NCBI RefSeq assembly: GCF_000445445.1
Contig: NZ_ASXP01000003.1
Location: forward strand, 496,001-560,000
Source of the DNA: Sporomusa ovata DSM 2662
GTDB taxonomy: Bacteria; Bacillota; Negativicutes; Sporomusales; Sporomusaceae
Length of the DNA: 64,000 nt
Direction of reading: 5' to 3'
The translations under genes were made by a program, and so were the position numbers. This document shows positions 24,667-33,778 of the stretch, piece by piece (position 1 is the stretch's first letter; every line of letters begins with the position of its first letter). The notes beneath the pieces were generated by a model, which saw only the letters and a program-made list of their open reading frames with translations, had not been told where the DNA came from and searched no databases.

Positions 24667-25581
24667 CTAGCCTTTACCATTCGCTTCTTCCGCCATATCT
24701 ACTCTGGCCGCAGGCTGGACACCCTGTAGTTGGGTTAACAACATGCCCGCTAACATTAAGGCACAGCCCACTAGTTCCTGAAAACCCAGCCGTTCATCCA
24801 GCAGTAAAAAGCCGCCAATGGTGGCAAAAACTGTTTCCATACTGAGAATAATGGCCGCTTGGGCAGGTGGAGAATGTTTTTGGCCAACTACCTGCAGGGT
24901 ATAGGCAATTCCCACTGAACAAAAGCCGCCATACAGGATAGGGATAAACGCCCCGTTAAGCCCCGCAAAAGTTATCGTCTCCAACCCAAGAGCCGTGCCC
25001 ATGCTCAGTATCCCACAGGTAATAAACTGAAAAAAAGACAACCTCACTACATCCACTCTATCGGCAAAGTAATCAATCAGCAGCATATGTATCGACCAGA
25101 ATAAAGCGCCAACCAATTGCAGCAAATCACCATAAGCAATATAAAAACTTTCTTTAACACATAACAAATACAATCCTACTACAGCCAACACCGAGCTAAA
25201 CCAAGTAGCTGTGCTGACATGCTGTTTCAGGAATATCCCTAAACTTGGTACAAGTACAATATATAGACAAGTAACAAATGCTGCCTTGCCTGCTGTCGTA
25301 TACATGAGGCCAATTTGTTGCATAGACGCTGCCGTAAAAAGAATCAAGCCCGTTAAAATACCGGGCAGCAAGGCTCCCTTAGAACTCACTTTTGCTGATT
25401 GTTGCGACTTATTTTGAAAATAGAAAATCAGCGGCAGCAGCGAAAGACTGCCCAGTACAAAGCGTACTCCATTAAAAGTAAAAGGTCCTACATGCTCCAT
25501 GCCTACCCGTTGCGCCACAAAGGCAAAGCCCCAGATAGCAGCCGCCAATAATAACAGTAGATTTGATTTCATCGCACTCAT
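24667..25581 (-). CDS. DMT/EamA-family transporter (second)
   Basis: 304 residues, ten hydrophobic segments, EamA repeats (LLLAAAIWGFAFVAQRVGMEH, LVGALFWSIHMLLIDYF, ETVFATIGGFLLLDERLG). It is a distant paralogue of the next gene, 22 bp away. AAAGGAG lies upstream of the ATG. First gene of the five-gene operon; its leader contains a GCCCCCTT/AAAGGGGC hairpin (25614-25643) between this gene and the divergent che operon. Substrate unknown. Confidence 0.88.
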   Translation of the reverse strand: MSAMKSNLLLLLAAAIWGFAFVAQRVGMEHVGPFTFNGVRFVLGSLSLLPLIFYFQNKSQQSAKVSSKGALLPGILTGLILFTAASMQQIGLMYTTAGKAAFVTCLYIVLVPSLGIFLKQHVSTATWFSSVLAVVGLYLLCVKESFYIAYGDLLQLVGALFWSIHMLLIDYFADRVDVVRLSFFQFITCGILSMGTALGLETITFAGLNGAFIPILYGGFCSVGIAYTLQVVGQKHSPPAQAAIILSMETVFATIGGFLLLDERLGFQELVGCALMLAGMLLTQLQGVQPAARVDMAEEANGKG

Positions 25582-25825
25582 AATTATCCAAACTCCTTTT
25601 TCTAATAGACCAAGCCCCCTTCCTAGAGAAATAGAAAAGGGGCATTATTACCATACTACCACCAAATCAGCCTTTCGTCTAGTTAAGAAGGCCTTTCGAA
25701 TCACTCTGCTCTGTCATTTTTGAATATTTTCTGATGCCTCTGCCTGCGAAAAATGCTGGTAAAATAAAACAACTTTATGCTATATTATAGAGAAATATAT
25801 ATATTTGAGGGAGAACAATCGTAAG

Positions 25826-26344
25826 ATGGCAGAGAAACCATTAAAAAGCGACACTATTCTAAGCCAAATTGATGCCCATAACCTTACCGAAAAGATTATT
25901 GAAATAGATGAACCCAACATTAGTTTCTTCATTTTTCAACTTGGGAACTATTTATTTGCCTTCTGTGGCAGCCAAGCCCGTGAAATACTGCCATATACGG
26001 GGTTAACCTGGATTCCCGGTGCAACTGCGCTCATTCCGGGAGTAATCAACCTACGCGGCGATGTAGCTGCCGTGCTTGATTTAAAACAAATACTCGGTAT
26101 GAATGAGACTAGTAATGAGACAACAGGTGCTTTCATAGTAATGATACGGTCTGGTGACGGGCGAAATGGAATTCTGGTGGATACTATCGTAGATGTTGTG
26201 GAAATACCTAATTCTGAAACTAAACAGGTACTGTCAACCCTGGACGAACGTTTCAAGCGTTTTGCAATAAGTCAGTTTGAATATAGACATAACCTGGTAA
26301 CCGTCCTGGACGCTGCTTTGCTTATAGAAAAGGTAAATTCCTAA
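25826..26344 (+). CDS. cheW: CheW-type chemosensory coupling protein
   Basis: Start at the ATG 25826 behind GAGGGAG; a TTG further up is in frame but lies in that ribosome site. 172 residues: a 40-residue N-terminal extension and a full CheW domain (FFIFQLGNYLFAFCGSQARE, WIPGATALIPGVINLRGDVAAVLDL, IRSGDGRNGILVDTIVDVVEI). CheW links receptors to the kinase CheA. First gene of a tightly packed operon running to the NtrC-type gene at 35.2 kb; next gene starts one base after the stop. Confidence 0.88.
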   Translation: MAEKPLKSDTILSQIDAHNLTEKIIEIDEPNISFFIFQLGNYLFAFCGSQAREILPYTGLTWIPGATALIPGVINLRGDVAAVLDLKQILGMNETSNETTGAFIVMIRSGDGRNGILVDTIVDVVEIPNSETKQVLSTLDERFKRFAISQFEYRHNLVTVLDAALLIEKVNS

Positions 26345-26345
26345 C

Positions 26346-26789
26346 GTGGCTATAGATATGTACCAAAATGAACTCCAACTATTGATCATTTCGCTAGGAG
26401 ACAGGCGCTATGGAATTGATATTGACCAAATTGCTTATTTGACGAATTTTGATCCAACCGAATCCGCTGTAGGTTTTGACCAACTGCTCACAGCAACTTC
26501 TTTTGCGAATTGCCATTATTCCAAAATGCTACTCATCAAGCAGAAACTGCAAACACCAATCCTCATTAATGAGCCTGACGAGGTGGCAACATGCAAAGTC
26601 AGCGATATTCGTAAACTGCCTGATATTCTGACTGTAGCCGCGGGAAATAAAGGTGTCTGGGGACTTTTACCGCAGGAAAATAACCTAATCATACTGATTG
26701 ACTTTTACAAAAATCATCTATTTATACAACTCACACGTCATATCGATAAACAGATATACAGTGCAGTCACAAGGAGCGAATATAAATGA
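26346..26789 (+). CDS. Divergent CheW-like protein
   Basis: 147 residues from a GTG start one base past the cheW stop. Residues 8-30 (LQLLIISLGDRRYGIDIDQIA) and the end (GVWGLLPQENNLIILIDFYKN) follow the CheW pattern, but the central conserved loops are poorly kept. Wsp-type operons also carry two CheW genes, one typical and one divergent. The end overlaps the MCP start by four bases (ATGA). CheW fold is inferred, not certain. Confidence 0.6.
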   Translation: MAIDMYQNELQLLIISLGDRRYGIDIDQIAYLTNFDPTESAVGFDQLLTATSFANCHYSKMLLIKQKLQTPILINEPDEVATCKVSDIRKLPDILTVAAGNKGVWGLLPQENNLIILIDFYKNHLFIQLTRHIDKQIYSAVTRSEYK

Positions 26790-28303
26790 ACAGTAGTCTT
26801 AAAGTAAAAATAATTGGACTTATGGCGCTTTTCATGTGTTGTTTAGTGGCCTTATTGTCCTATGTTTCTGTTACTGGCACACTTCAGCGCGGTGAAGTCC
26901 GGTTGCGTGAATACCAGGATATGCTTTATAAGCAAAAAACAGATAACATGAAAAATCTTGTTGAAGCAATTTCCAGTGCTGCTTCCTTAATGACAGAGGA
27001 GGAGGCAAAACAATTTGTACGCAATGCCCGCTATGGTGTTGATGGGTACTTTTTGGTTATCAATACCAATGGCAGTCTGGCTGTCCATATTGATCAACCC
27101 CTGGAAGGGCAGTCTTTAACAGCGATAAAAGATGCCGATAATCAAGCTTTTTTGCTAAAGCTGCTTGAACAATGCAAAGAAAAAGGTGAAGGTACAATCC
27201 AGTATACCTGGCTAAAACCTGGTTCCTCAAAAACCGAACCCAAATTATCGTATGGCAAGATCATCGGCAAGTGGAACTGGCTGGTAGTAACAGGTGTATA
27301 TCTCGATGATGTAACGGCGGCTGTTCTTAAAGAAGAAAGCGATATTCAACAAGAGGCATGGTCTACGGTACAAAGATATTTATTGATTGCAGCTTTTGCA
27401 CTTATACTTATTATTGCTGCAGCCGGTTTCTTTCTTAATCGGTATATAACCCGGCCATTGACCGGAGCCATTACCAAAGTAAATACCTATGCGACAAAAA
27501 TGGATGAAACCGTAACAACCCAGGCCAGCTTTTCCATTGAGCTTTCCTCTTCAGTAAGTGAAATTTCCGCAACTATGGAGGAATTTTCATCATCAGCTAT
27601 TTTAATTAGTAATCATAGCCAGGGAGTGGCCGATAGTGCCGCGCAAACATTGCAAAGAACCCGGCAAGGCGTTGCTGAAGTCGAGGCCTTAATGGAAAAA
27701 ATGAAGGAAATCTATAATGATAATCAAGTTAATATCCAGGAGATTGTTGCCTTAGGTCATAAGTCCAAAGAAGTTACCAAAATCATGGAGTTTATTAATA
27801 ATATTGCTAGCCAGACTCGCCTGATTGCCTTTAATGCCGCGCTGGAAGCAGCCAGCGCCGGGGAAGCCGGCAAACGTTTTGGGGTAGTTGCTTTAGAAAT
27901 CAGACGCCTGGCCGATAGTGTCATGGAATCAACAAAAGAGATCGAAACGAAAAGTAATGAAATTGTGGCAGCAGTAAGCCGGCAGGTAGTTGCTTCTGAA
28001 AAAAATACTAAAGGAATTGAAGAAGGGCTGGCCTATTCGGAACGTACTGTTTCTATTATCTATGACATCGAGAATGCAGCCGATCAGACAACCGATGCAG
28101 TCCAGCAAATTGTTCTTTCTATCCAGCAGCAGCAAACCGCCGGCGAACAGGTACTAACGGCATTAAGGCAGATTAAGCAAGGAACAACAGACAATACAAC
28201 GATGATACAACAGATAAAAACAATTAGTAAGGAATTGGCTAATTTGGCCGAAGAACTGGAGCTTGTCGTTGAACATGGTAAAAAGGCAGCAACAGCTGAT
28301 TAA
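26786..28303 (+). CDS. Chemoreceptor with single Cache sensor, operon-specific
   Basis: 505 residues: membrane helix (10-30), an sCache_2-like outer domain (YGVDGYFLVINTNGSLAVHI, LSYGKIIGKWNWLVVTGVYLDD), a second helix (about 195-215), no well-formed HAMP, and a short signalling domain. Its hairpin tip reads ASQTRLIAFNAALEAASAGE followed by RFGVVALEIRRLADSV, which differs from the LLALNAAIEAA form of the other four receptors in this window and resembles receptors of Wsp-like systems. It probably feeds only the CheA encoded in the same operon. Confidence 0.9.
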   Translation: MNSSLKVKIIGLMALFMCCLVALLSYVSVTGTLQRGEVRLREYQDMLYKQKTDNMKNLVEAISSAASLMTEEEAKQFVRNARYGVDGYFLVINTNGSLAVHIDQPLEGQSLTAIKDADNQAFLLKLLEQCKEKGEGTIQYTWLKPGSSKTEPKLSYGKIIGKWNWLVVTGVYLDDVTAAVLKEESDIQQEAWSTVQRYLLIAAFALILIIAAAGFFLNRYITRPLTGAITKVNTYATKMDETVTTQASFSIELSSSVSEISATMEEFSSSAILISNHSQGVADSAAQTLQRTRQGVAEVEALMEKMKEIYNDNQVNIQEIVALGHKSKEVTKIMEFINNIASQTRLIAFNAALEAASAGEAGKRFGVVALEIRRLADSVMESTKEIETKSNEIVAAVSRQVVASEKNTKGIEEGLAYSERTVSIIYDIENAADQTTDAVQQIVLSIQQQQTAGEQVLTALRQIKQGTTDNTTMIQQIKTISKELANLAEELELVVEHGKKAATAD

Positions 28304-28326
28304 GTCAGCAGTTAGGCGGGAATTTT

Positions 28327-29355
28327 ATGGATGCTCATAAGAACGCTATCCGGGTACTTATCGTTGACGATTGCCCGATTGTACGGGAATTTATCATTGG
28401 ACTATTCGCAGAAGAAGCCGACATCAAGGTAGTCGGCGAAGCCGCTAATGGCGAAGAAGCAAGCAAGCAGGCTTACCTGCTGCGTCCTAATCTTATTATT
28501 ATGGATATCGCCATGCCTGTCATGGATGGCTTAGAAGCCATTGAAATTATTATGCAGAATAACCCTACTCCGATTCTGGTTGTCACCGCCTATGACGATG
28601 CTCATCTAGCGTACGAAGCAGTAAGCAGAGGAGCCTTGGAAGTAGTCGAAAAACCCAGTATTGATTCCACAAATTACCGGCAATTTATTCATAAGATAAA
28701 ACTACTGGCCGGGGTAAAAGTAATCAGGCATATCACCGGCAACAGGCAAGCAGCACCAAAACATAGTATTGCCCAGACTAGGGCAAACTGCCGCTCTAAA
28801 GCAGTAGCTATAGCCTCTTCATTAGGTGGCGCAAAGGTATTGGAATCCATACTATCACAACTAACTGCTGATTTTCCGGCTCCGATTGTTATCGCCCAGC
28901 ATATTTCTGAAGGTTTTGCCGAAGCGCTGGCAGACTGGCTTAATTATAAAACACCGCTTACCGTAAAGGTGGCGTCGCAATCTGATCCTTTGCTTCCAGG
29001 GAGAGTATTAATTGCCCCGCCGGAATATAACGTGCAGGTGGATGTAGATGGCAACATAGAACTACTGCCCTATTCACCCGGAAATATCTATCATCCCTCC
29101 TGCGATAGGTTGCTTGCTTCTATAGCGCAGGTCTATCGCCAGGGAGCAGTAGGCATTATTCTGACAGGCATGGGGCAAGACGGGGTTAAGGGAATGCAAG
29201 CCATCAAAGCTGCCGGCGGCATTACCATGGCCCAAAATAAACAAACCTCGCTTATCTATAACATGCCCAGACTAGTAATTGAAGCTGGTTTAGCCGATTT
29301 TATTGTGGCGGAAAAAGATATAGCGTCCACATTGACTAAGGTACTTACCTTATGA
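28327..29355 (+). CDS. cheB: CheB: receiver plus protein-glutamate methylesterase
   Basis: 342 residues. Receiver domain with acidic pair in LIVDDCP, phosphoacceptor Asp60 (LIIMDIAMPVMDG) and the KP switch lysine (EVVEKPS). The C-terminal esterase has the catalytic triad motifs: Ser in IASSLGGA, His in VIAQHISEGF, Asp in LTGMGQDGVKG. It removes methyl groups from receptor glutamates when phosphorylated by CheA. Its stop overlaps the cheR start (ATGA). Confidence 0.95.
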   Translation: MDAHKNAIRVLIVDDCPIVREFIIGLFAEEADIKVVGEAANGEEASKQAYLLRPNLIIMDIAMPVMDGLEAIEIIMQNNPTPILVVTAYDDAHLAYEAVSRGALEVVEKPSIDSTNYRQFIHKIKLLAGVKVIRHITGNRQAAPKHSIAQTRANCRSKAVAIASSLGGAKVLESILSQLTADFPAPIVIAQHISEGFAEALADWLNYKTPLTVKVASQSDPLLPGRVLIAPPEYNVQVDVDGNIELLPYSPGNIYHPSCDRLLASIAQVYRQGAVGIILTGMGQDGVKGMQAIKAAGGITMAQNKQTSLIYNMPRLVIEAGLADFIVAEKDIASTLTKVLTL

Positions 29356-30905
29356 TAACGAAGACAACTATACTGCCAACGCCTGATTTAGAAAAACTCA
29401 GTTTACTCATCAACCAGCGGTATGGGCTGGAGTTTCGCCGGCAGCGACTGAAACTGCTGCAAGCAGCTATACAAGAACGTATGAAAGTATGTAAAATTTC
29501 TACTATCAATGAGTATCTGCAGTTAGTGCAGCAGCAGGAAGAAGAACTATTGCGGCTTATAAACCTGTTGACCGTTCATGAAACTTATTTTTTCCGCGAA
29601 CCAACACACCTTACTATTATGAGTAAACAGGCCATTCCGGAGTTACTAGAAAATAGAAGACAAACTCCTTTTCTTCGCCTGTTGAGTGCCGGTTGCTCAA
29701 CAGGCGAAGAAGCCTATTCTATGGCAATAGCTGCTCTTACAATACCCGGCGCAGGAATCGACTGGGACTTCGAAGTAATCGGTGTTGATGTGGATAAAGA
29801 AGCCATAAAAAAGGCGCAAGCCGGTATATATGGCTTATACTCTTTTCGTTCCTGTCCCAGAGATATCCATGAAAACTGCTTTGATCGCGTAGCCAAAGAA
29901 AGTTTCATGATTAAAAGCCATATCAAAAAAAAAGTACGGTTTGAGCCGCTAAACTTATTTGCACAAGTATATCCGGACTGGACGCAAAACATGGACATCA
30001 TATTTTACCGGAATGTCTCCATTTATTTTTCTGAAGAACAGCAAAAAGAAGTCTTCCGGCGTTTATCTGAACTACTAACACCCGACGGCTGCTTGTTTCT
30101 AAGCTGTACAGAAACTTTATATCATAATAATGAGCTACTGTCACTGGTTAAAAATGATGATGTATTTTATTACCAAAAACAAGCTGCTAAAACATTTACT
30201 GGCCGCGCTGCAGTTACCAGAGAGATAACTGCAATAAATAAACAGTGTCTGGCTGATGGCCAGACAAGGCAAATTCCCGCATTACAACTAAAGAAACAAA
30301 TACCTAAACTTATACTGCAAACAAATCGTTCCAGTGTAACAACCAGAAAGCGGCAATCGCCACTGCCGTTAGCCGGCAAAGACACTCGCTGCCAAGAGCA
30401 GTTCACAGCTGCACTGGAATTAGTGAAATTTAAAAAATATCCTGAGGCCATTAGCCGCCTGGACGAAGTCCTTGCCGTTGATTCATTTTACATTAAGGCT
30501 TATACCTTAAAAGCCAATATTCTCCTTAATCTTCAATGTGTTGACACAGCTATAGAACTGTGTCAGACAGCACTAATGCTGGATACCTTTTGCCTGGAAG
30601 CCTATCTGCTGCTTGGTATGGCAGCAAAACTTGCCGGACAGCAAGCTCTGGCTATACAACATTTTAAGGAAGCGGTGTATGTGTATCCCGAATGTTGGCT
30701 GGCTCATTTCTATTTGGCTGAAATGTATCAGTTGCCGGAAGAAGCCCCGTACGCCAAACGGGAATATAAATTAGCTATGAAACTACTCAAGCAAGGCAAC
30801 TTTGAAAAACACGGGTTAAGCTTTTTTCTCATGCCGTTTCAACTTGATGACTTTATCCAATTATGCCAGCACAATATAGCAAAATTGCAGGCTTATGACC
30901 ACTAA
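29352..30905 (+). CDS. cheR: CheR methyltransferase with C-terminal TPR domain
   Basis: 517 residues. N-terminal CheR helices (1-80), the SAM-binding domain with HETYFFREPTH, LLSAGCSTGEEAYSMAI and VIGVDVDKEAIKKAQ, and IIFYRNVSIYF, where the family usually has CRNVLIYF. After a low-complexity linker (about 280-345) come TPR repeats (FKKYPEAISRLDEVLAVD, CVDTAIELCQTALMLD, KEAVYVYPECWLAHFYLAEM). CheR-TPR fusions such as WspC and FrzF are typical of chemosensory systems that control functions other than flagella, and the TPR part often gates receptor access. Confidence 0.93.
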   Translation: MITKTTILPTPDLEKLSLLINQRYGLEFRRQRLKLLQAAIQERMKVCKISTINEYLQLVQQQEEELLRLINLLTVHETYFFREPTHLTIMSKQAIPELLENRRQTPFLRLLSAGCSTGEEAYSMAIAALTIPGAGIDWDFEVIGVDVDKEAIKKAQAGIYGLYSFRSCPRDIHENCFDRVAKESFMIKSHIKKKVRFEPLNLFAQVYPDWTQNMDIIFYRNVSIYFSEEQQKEVFRRLSELLTPDGCLFLSCTETLYHNNELLSLVKNDDVFYYQKQAAKTFTGRAAVTREITAINKQCLADGQTRQIPALQLKKQIPKLILQTNRSSVTTRKRQSPLPLAGKDTRCQEQFTAALELVKFKKYPEAISRLDEVLAVDSFYIKAYTLKANILLNLQCVDTAIELCQTALMLDTFCLEAYLLLGMAAKLAGQQALAIQHFKEAVYVYPECWLAHFYLAEMYQLPEEAPYAKREYKLAMKLLKQGNFEKHGLSFFLMPFQLDDFIQLCQHNIAKLQAYDH

Positions 30906-30934
30906 ATCCCTACTGAAGGAGAGGGTATGGCATT

Positions 30935-33115
30935 ATGGCATTAAATATCAAACTTCTTTCGGCTAAATTTACCGCAGAAGCCGCGAAACATTGTGATCAA
31001 ATTGAAAAAGAATTACTCACATTAGAGGCACGAGGCTTTTCCCCAGAAATTCTTGCTTCAGTTTTTCGGGCTGCGCACACAATAAAAGGTGCCTCCCGAA
31101 TGCTAAAATTAACAAGTATTTCAACAGTAGCACACCGGATGGAAGATGTTTTAGAGTTGCTGAGAAATAGACAAAGCAGCCTTTCCCAAGAAGTAATGGA
31201 TCTTTTATTAAAAGGTGTTGATACAATTCGGCAACTACTTGCTGCCGTTGCTGCCGGGACCACCTTGCCGGAATCCTTGCCCCCGGTCTGCTTTGAACTA
31301 GAACAATTTTTGCCGAAAAATACCGCCGAGAGCGAGGAAAAATGCCCAAATCAGACTTTTGCAATACATACAGAAAATCGTGTCCAGAAGGACGCTGCAA
31401 ACATCAACCATGATTTTGTCCAAATACGAGCAGAGCGGTTAGATGAATTAATTCAGTTGATGGGAGAAGTCGTTTCTTTTCAATACCGGAAAAAACAGCA
31501 AGCCAGTATAGTACGCGATATCATGCGCTTATCAACAACAAGTCTTGCCTTAGCATCCTGCCAAACTCATACCACTGTACAGACAGAACCGGTTCGCAAT
31601 GAATTGGCAGATACATTAACCGCCCTGCACAGTCAATTATCAAAATTCCAGGATTCCCTGCGCAATGACGCGGTAATCGAAAACCTTCTGACCGCTAATC
31701 TGCAGGAACGGTCTTTGAAAATACGAATGCTGCCGCTAGCAACCGTTTTTGATAAAATCAACCGTATAGTTAGAGATCTTACACGCACAACAGGCAAAGA
31801 AATTGAATTTCAGGTTGAAGGCGGCAATACCGAACTTGATCGAAAAATTATTGAGCATCTGGGCGATTGTTTACTCCATATGGTTCGCAATGCCGTTGAC
31901 CACGGTATCGAATTGCCGCAAGACCGGGTTATAGCAGGTAAAAAACCATGTGGACTCATCCGGTTATCTGCTTGTTACGATTCAGGAGGAGTCACTATTG
32001 TTCTCGATGATGACGGAGCAGGCATCTCGTTAGAGCAGATAAAAACGACAGCGATAAAGAAACGACTGCTAACTGAAGATGCTGTGAGTACCCTTACAGA
32101 AACAGAATTGCTGGATTTACTCTTTTTGTCTGGTTTTAGCACCAGTCCCATTATTACCGACATATCCGGGCGCGGTGTAGGAATGAATGTTGTTAAACAA
32201 ACTATTACCGAGAAGCTTAAAGGCTCAGTCAGAATCCAGACACGCGCCGGAAAAGGAACTACCTTTCTGCTGACAGTACCCATCACGCTGGCACTGTCAC
32301 GAATGTTACTTGTGGCAGCAGCCAATCACACCTTCGCCATCCCCACCTACTCGGTTCAGGAAATAGTAATGGTACCTGCCAGCCAGGTTATCTGTGTTGT
32401 CAGTAAACGCGCCCTGCGCATACGTGAGCAAATTGTCCCCCTGGAGGAACTTGAGACCATTCTGAGCTGCCCGCAAACCGCAGTGCATGAGCGAACTGAG
32501 TTATTGGTTATCTTACTGGCAGCCGGCGCGGAAAGACTAGGTCTAATTGTTGATACTATCATAAGTGAAGCCGACATGGTTATTAAACCTTTACCTTCAG
32601 CGCTAGCATCACTTGCGCTGCTTTCCGGTTTTACTGTCGGCAGCAATGATGAAATAATTAGTGTGCTTGGAGCCACAGCACTACTAAAGCAGGCACGCAA
32701 AAATAAGCTGTCTGCAGGTATTTCTGCAAAAGCCGACTCCCAAAAACAAGCCAAAACCATTCTGGTTGTTGATGATTCTGCCAACACCCGGGATATTGTA
32801 AAAAGCATTCTAGAGTCCTATGGCTACCAAGTGGATTTGGCTGAAGACGGGATGGATGCTATTGAAAAAACTGAAAAAAAAGTATATGATGCTGTTATAA
32901 CCGATGTCGAAATGCCTCAGCTTGATGGCTTCAGCCTTACTTCGCATTTGCGTCAGGATGAGCGGTATCGACAAATTCCAGTGATAATTGTTACCTCCCG
33001 CGAAAAGGCGGAAGATAAACGGCGAGGTATTCAGGTTGGTGCCAACGCCTATATTGTTAAAGGTGCCTTTGATCAAACTAACCTCATTGAAACACTGAAA
33101 AATGTAATTGGTTAG
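30935..33115 (+). CDS. cheA: CheA histidine kinase with fused C-terminal receiver
   Basis: 726 residues. Order: HPt domain with His48 in FRAAHTIKGASRML; linker; dimerisation segment (IRAERLDELIQLMGEVVSFQ); HATPase with N-box HMVRNAVDHGIELP, G1 LDDDGAGIS, G2 SGRGVGMNVVKQ; CheW-like regulatory domain (about 440-580); receiver (about 605-726) with VVDDSANTRD, phosphoacceptor in VITDVEMPQLDG and the switch lysine in AYIVKGAF. A fused receiver is the WspE/FrzE-type layout. Start context is odd: ATGGCATT is duplicated, so the ATG nearest AAGGAGAGGG (30927) opens only a 5-codon frame and the true start is the second ATG, 30935. Confidence 0.95.
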   Translation: MALNIKLLSAKFTAEAAKHCDQIEKELLTLEARGFSPEILASVFRAAHTIKGASRMLKLTSISTVAHRMEDVLELLRNRQSSLSQEVMDLLLKGVDTIRQLLAAVAAGTTLPESLPPVCFELEQFLPKNTAESEEKCPNQTFAIHTENRVQKDAANINHDFVQIRAERLDELIQLMGEVVSFQYRKKQQASIVRDIMRLSTTSLALASCQTHTTVQTEPVRNELADTLTALHSQLSKFQDSLRNDAVIENLLTANLQERSLKIRMLPLATVFDKINRIVRDLTRTTGKEIEFQVEGGNTELDRKIIEHLGDCLLHMVRNAVDHGIELPQDRVIAGKKPCGLIRLSACYDSGGVTIVLDDDGAGISLEQIKTTAIKKRLLTEDAVSTLTETELLDLLFLSGFSTSPIITDISGRGVGMNVVKQTITEKLKGSVRIQTRAGKGTTFLLTVPITLALSRMLLVAAANHTFAIPTYSVQEIVMVPASQVICVVSKRALRIREQIVPLEELETILSCPQTAVHERTELLVILLAAGAERLGLIVDTIISEADMVIKPLPSALASLALLSGFTVGSNDEIISVLGATALLKQARKNKLSAGISAKADSQKQAKTILVVDDSANTRDIVKSILESYGYQVDLAEDGMDAIEKTEKKVYDAVITDVEMPQLDGFSLTSHLRQDERYRQIPVIIVTSREKAEDKRRGIQVGANAYIVKGAFDQTNLIETLKNVIG

Positions 33116-33136
33116 TACGTTTGAAAGGGATGAACC

Positions 33137-33739
33137 ATGGATAAACCTACAAACACAAACAATCCCCCGATAAAATTGCTGCTTATTGAAGATGACAGCT
33201 TTATGCGGGAAATGATTGCCTTCACCCTGGAAACAGAGAACTATGAAGTTACCGGTGTCGGGAGCGGTATAGAAGCCTTGCAAAAGCTACATAATTGCAA
33301 TAAATATGGTGGCATTATCTCTGATATGTATTTGCCGGATACCGATGGACTTACACTCTTTGAACAAATCCATACAACGTATCCTGACCTGCCGTATCTA
33401 ATTTTAACCAGTGAAACCGATGAAATCATTGCCCGGAAAGCAACCAGTCTGGGAATTACCTATATTCTGAAAGATGAAAACTTTGCCGAAACAGTTCTGG
33501 CTGCATTAGCTAATCTGCCACCAATAGAAACCGCACCTGCTTCACTAGCCCAAATGCCGGCAAAATTGTTTCATGACCTTAATCAGCCGCTTAATTCGAT
33601 AAAAATGATTGCCGGCGGTATCCTCTTTTTACTAAAGCAGGGAGAAAAGCTGCCTGATGAAGAACTGTCCGACTGCATGGAAAAAATTTCGTTTCAAACT
33701 GATCTTCTTGCCAGTATGCTTAAAAAGATGCGAATGTAA
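33137..33739 (+). CDS. Response regulator with short histidine-kinase-like helical tail
   Basis: 200 residues. Receiver with LLIEDDSFMRE, phosphoacceptor Asp63 (IISDMYLPDTDG), and KDENFAE after the last strand. The tail (about 145-200) reads PAKLFHDLNQPLNSIKMIAG and ends in a second amphipathic helix, which looks like an isolated DHp helix pair (HDLNQPL resembles an H-box) without an ATPase domain. It could dock to CheA or act as a phosphotransfer protein between CheA and the NtrC-type regulator next door. Confidence 0.8.
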   Translation: MDKPTNTNNPPIKLLLIEDDSFMREMIAFTLETENYEVTGVGSGIEALQKLHNCNKYGGIISDMYLPDTDGLTLFEQIHTTYPDLPYLILTSETDEIIARKATSLGITYILKDENFAETVLAALANLPPIETAPASLAQMPAKLFHDLNQPLNSIKMIAGGILFLLKQGEKLPDEELSDCMEKISFQTDLLASMLKKMRM

Positions 33740-33778
33740 CAACATAACCCAAGTTTTAGCAACAAAGGGGGATAATGA

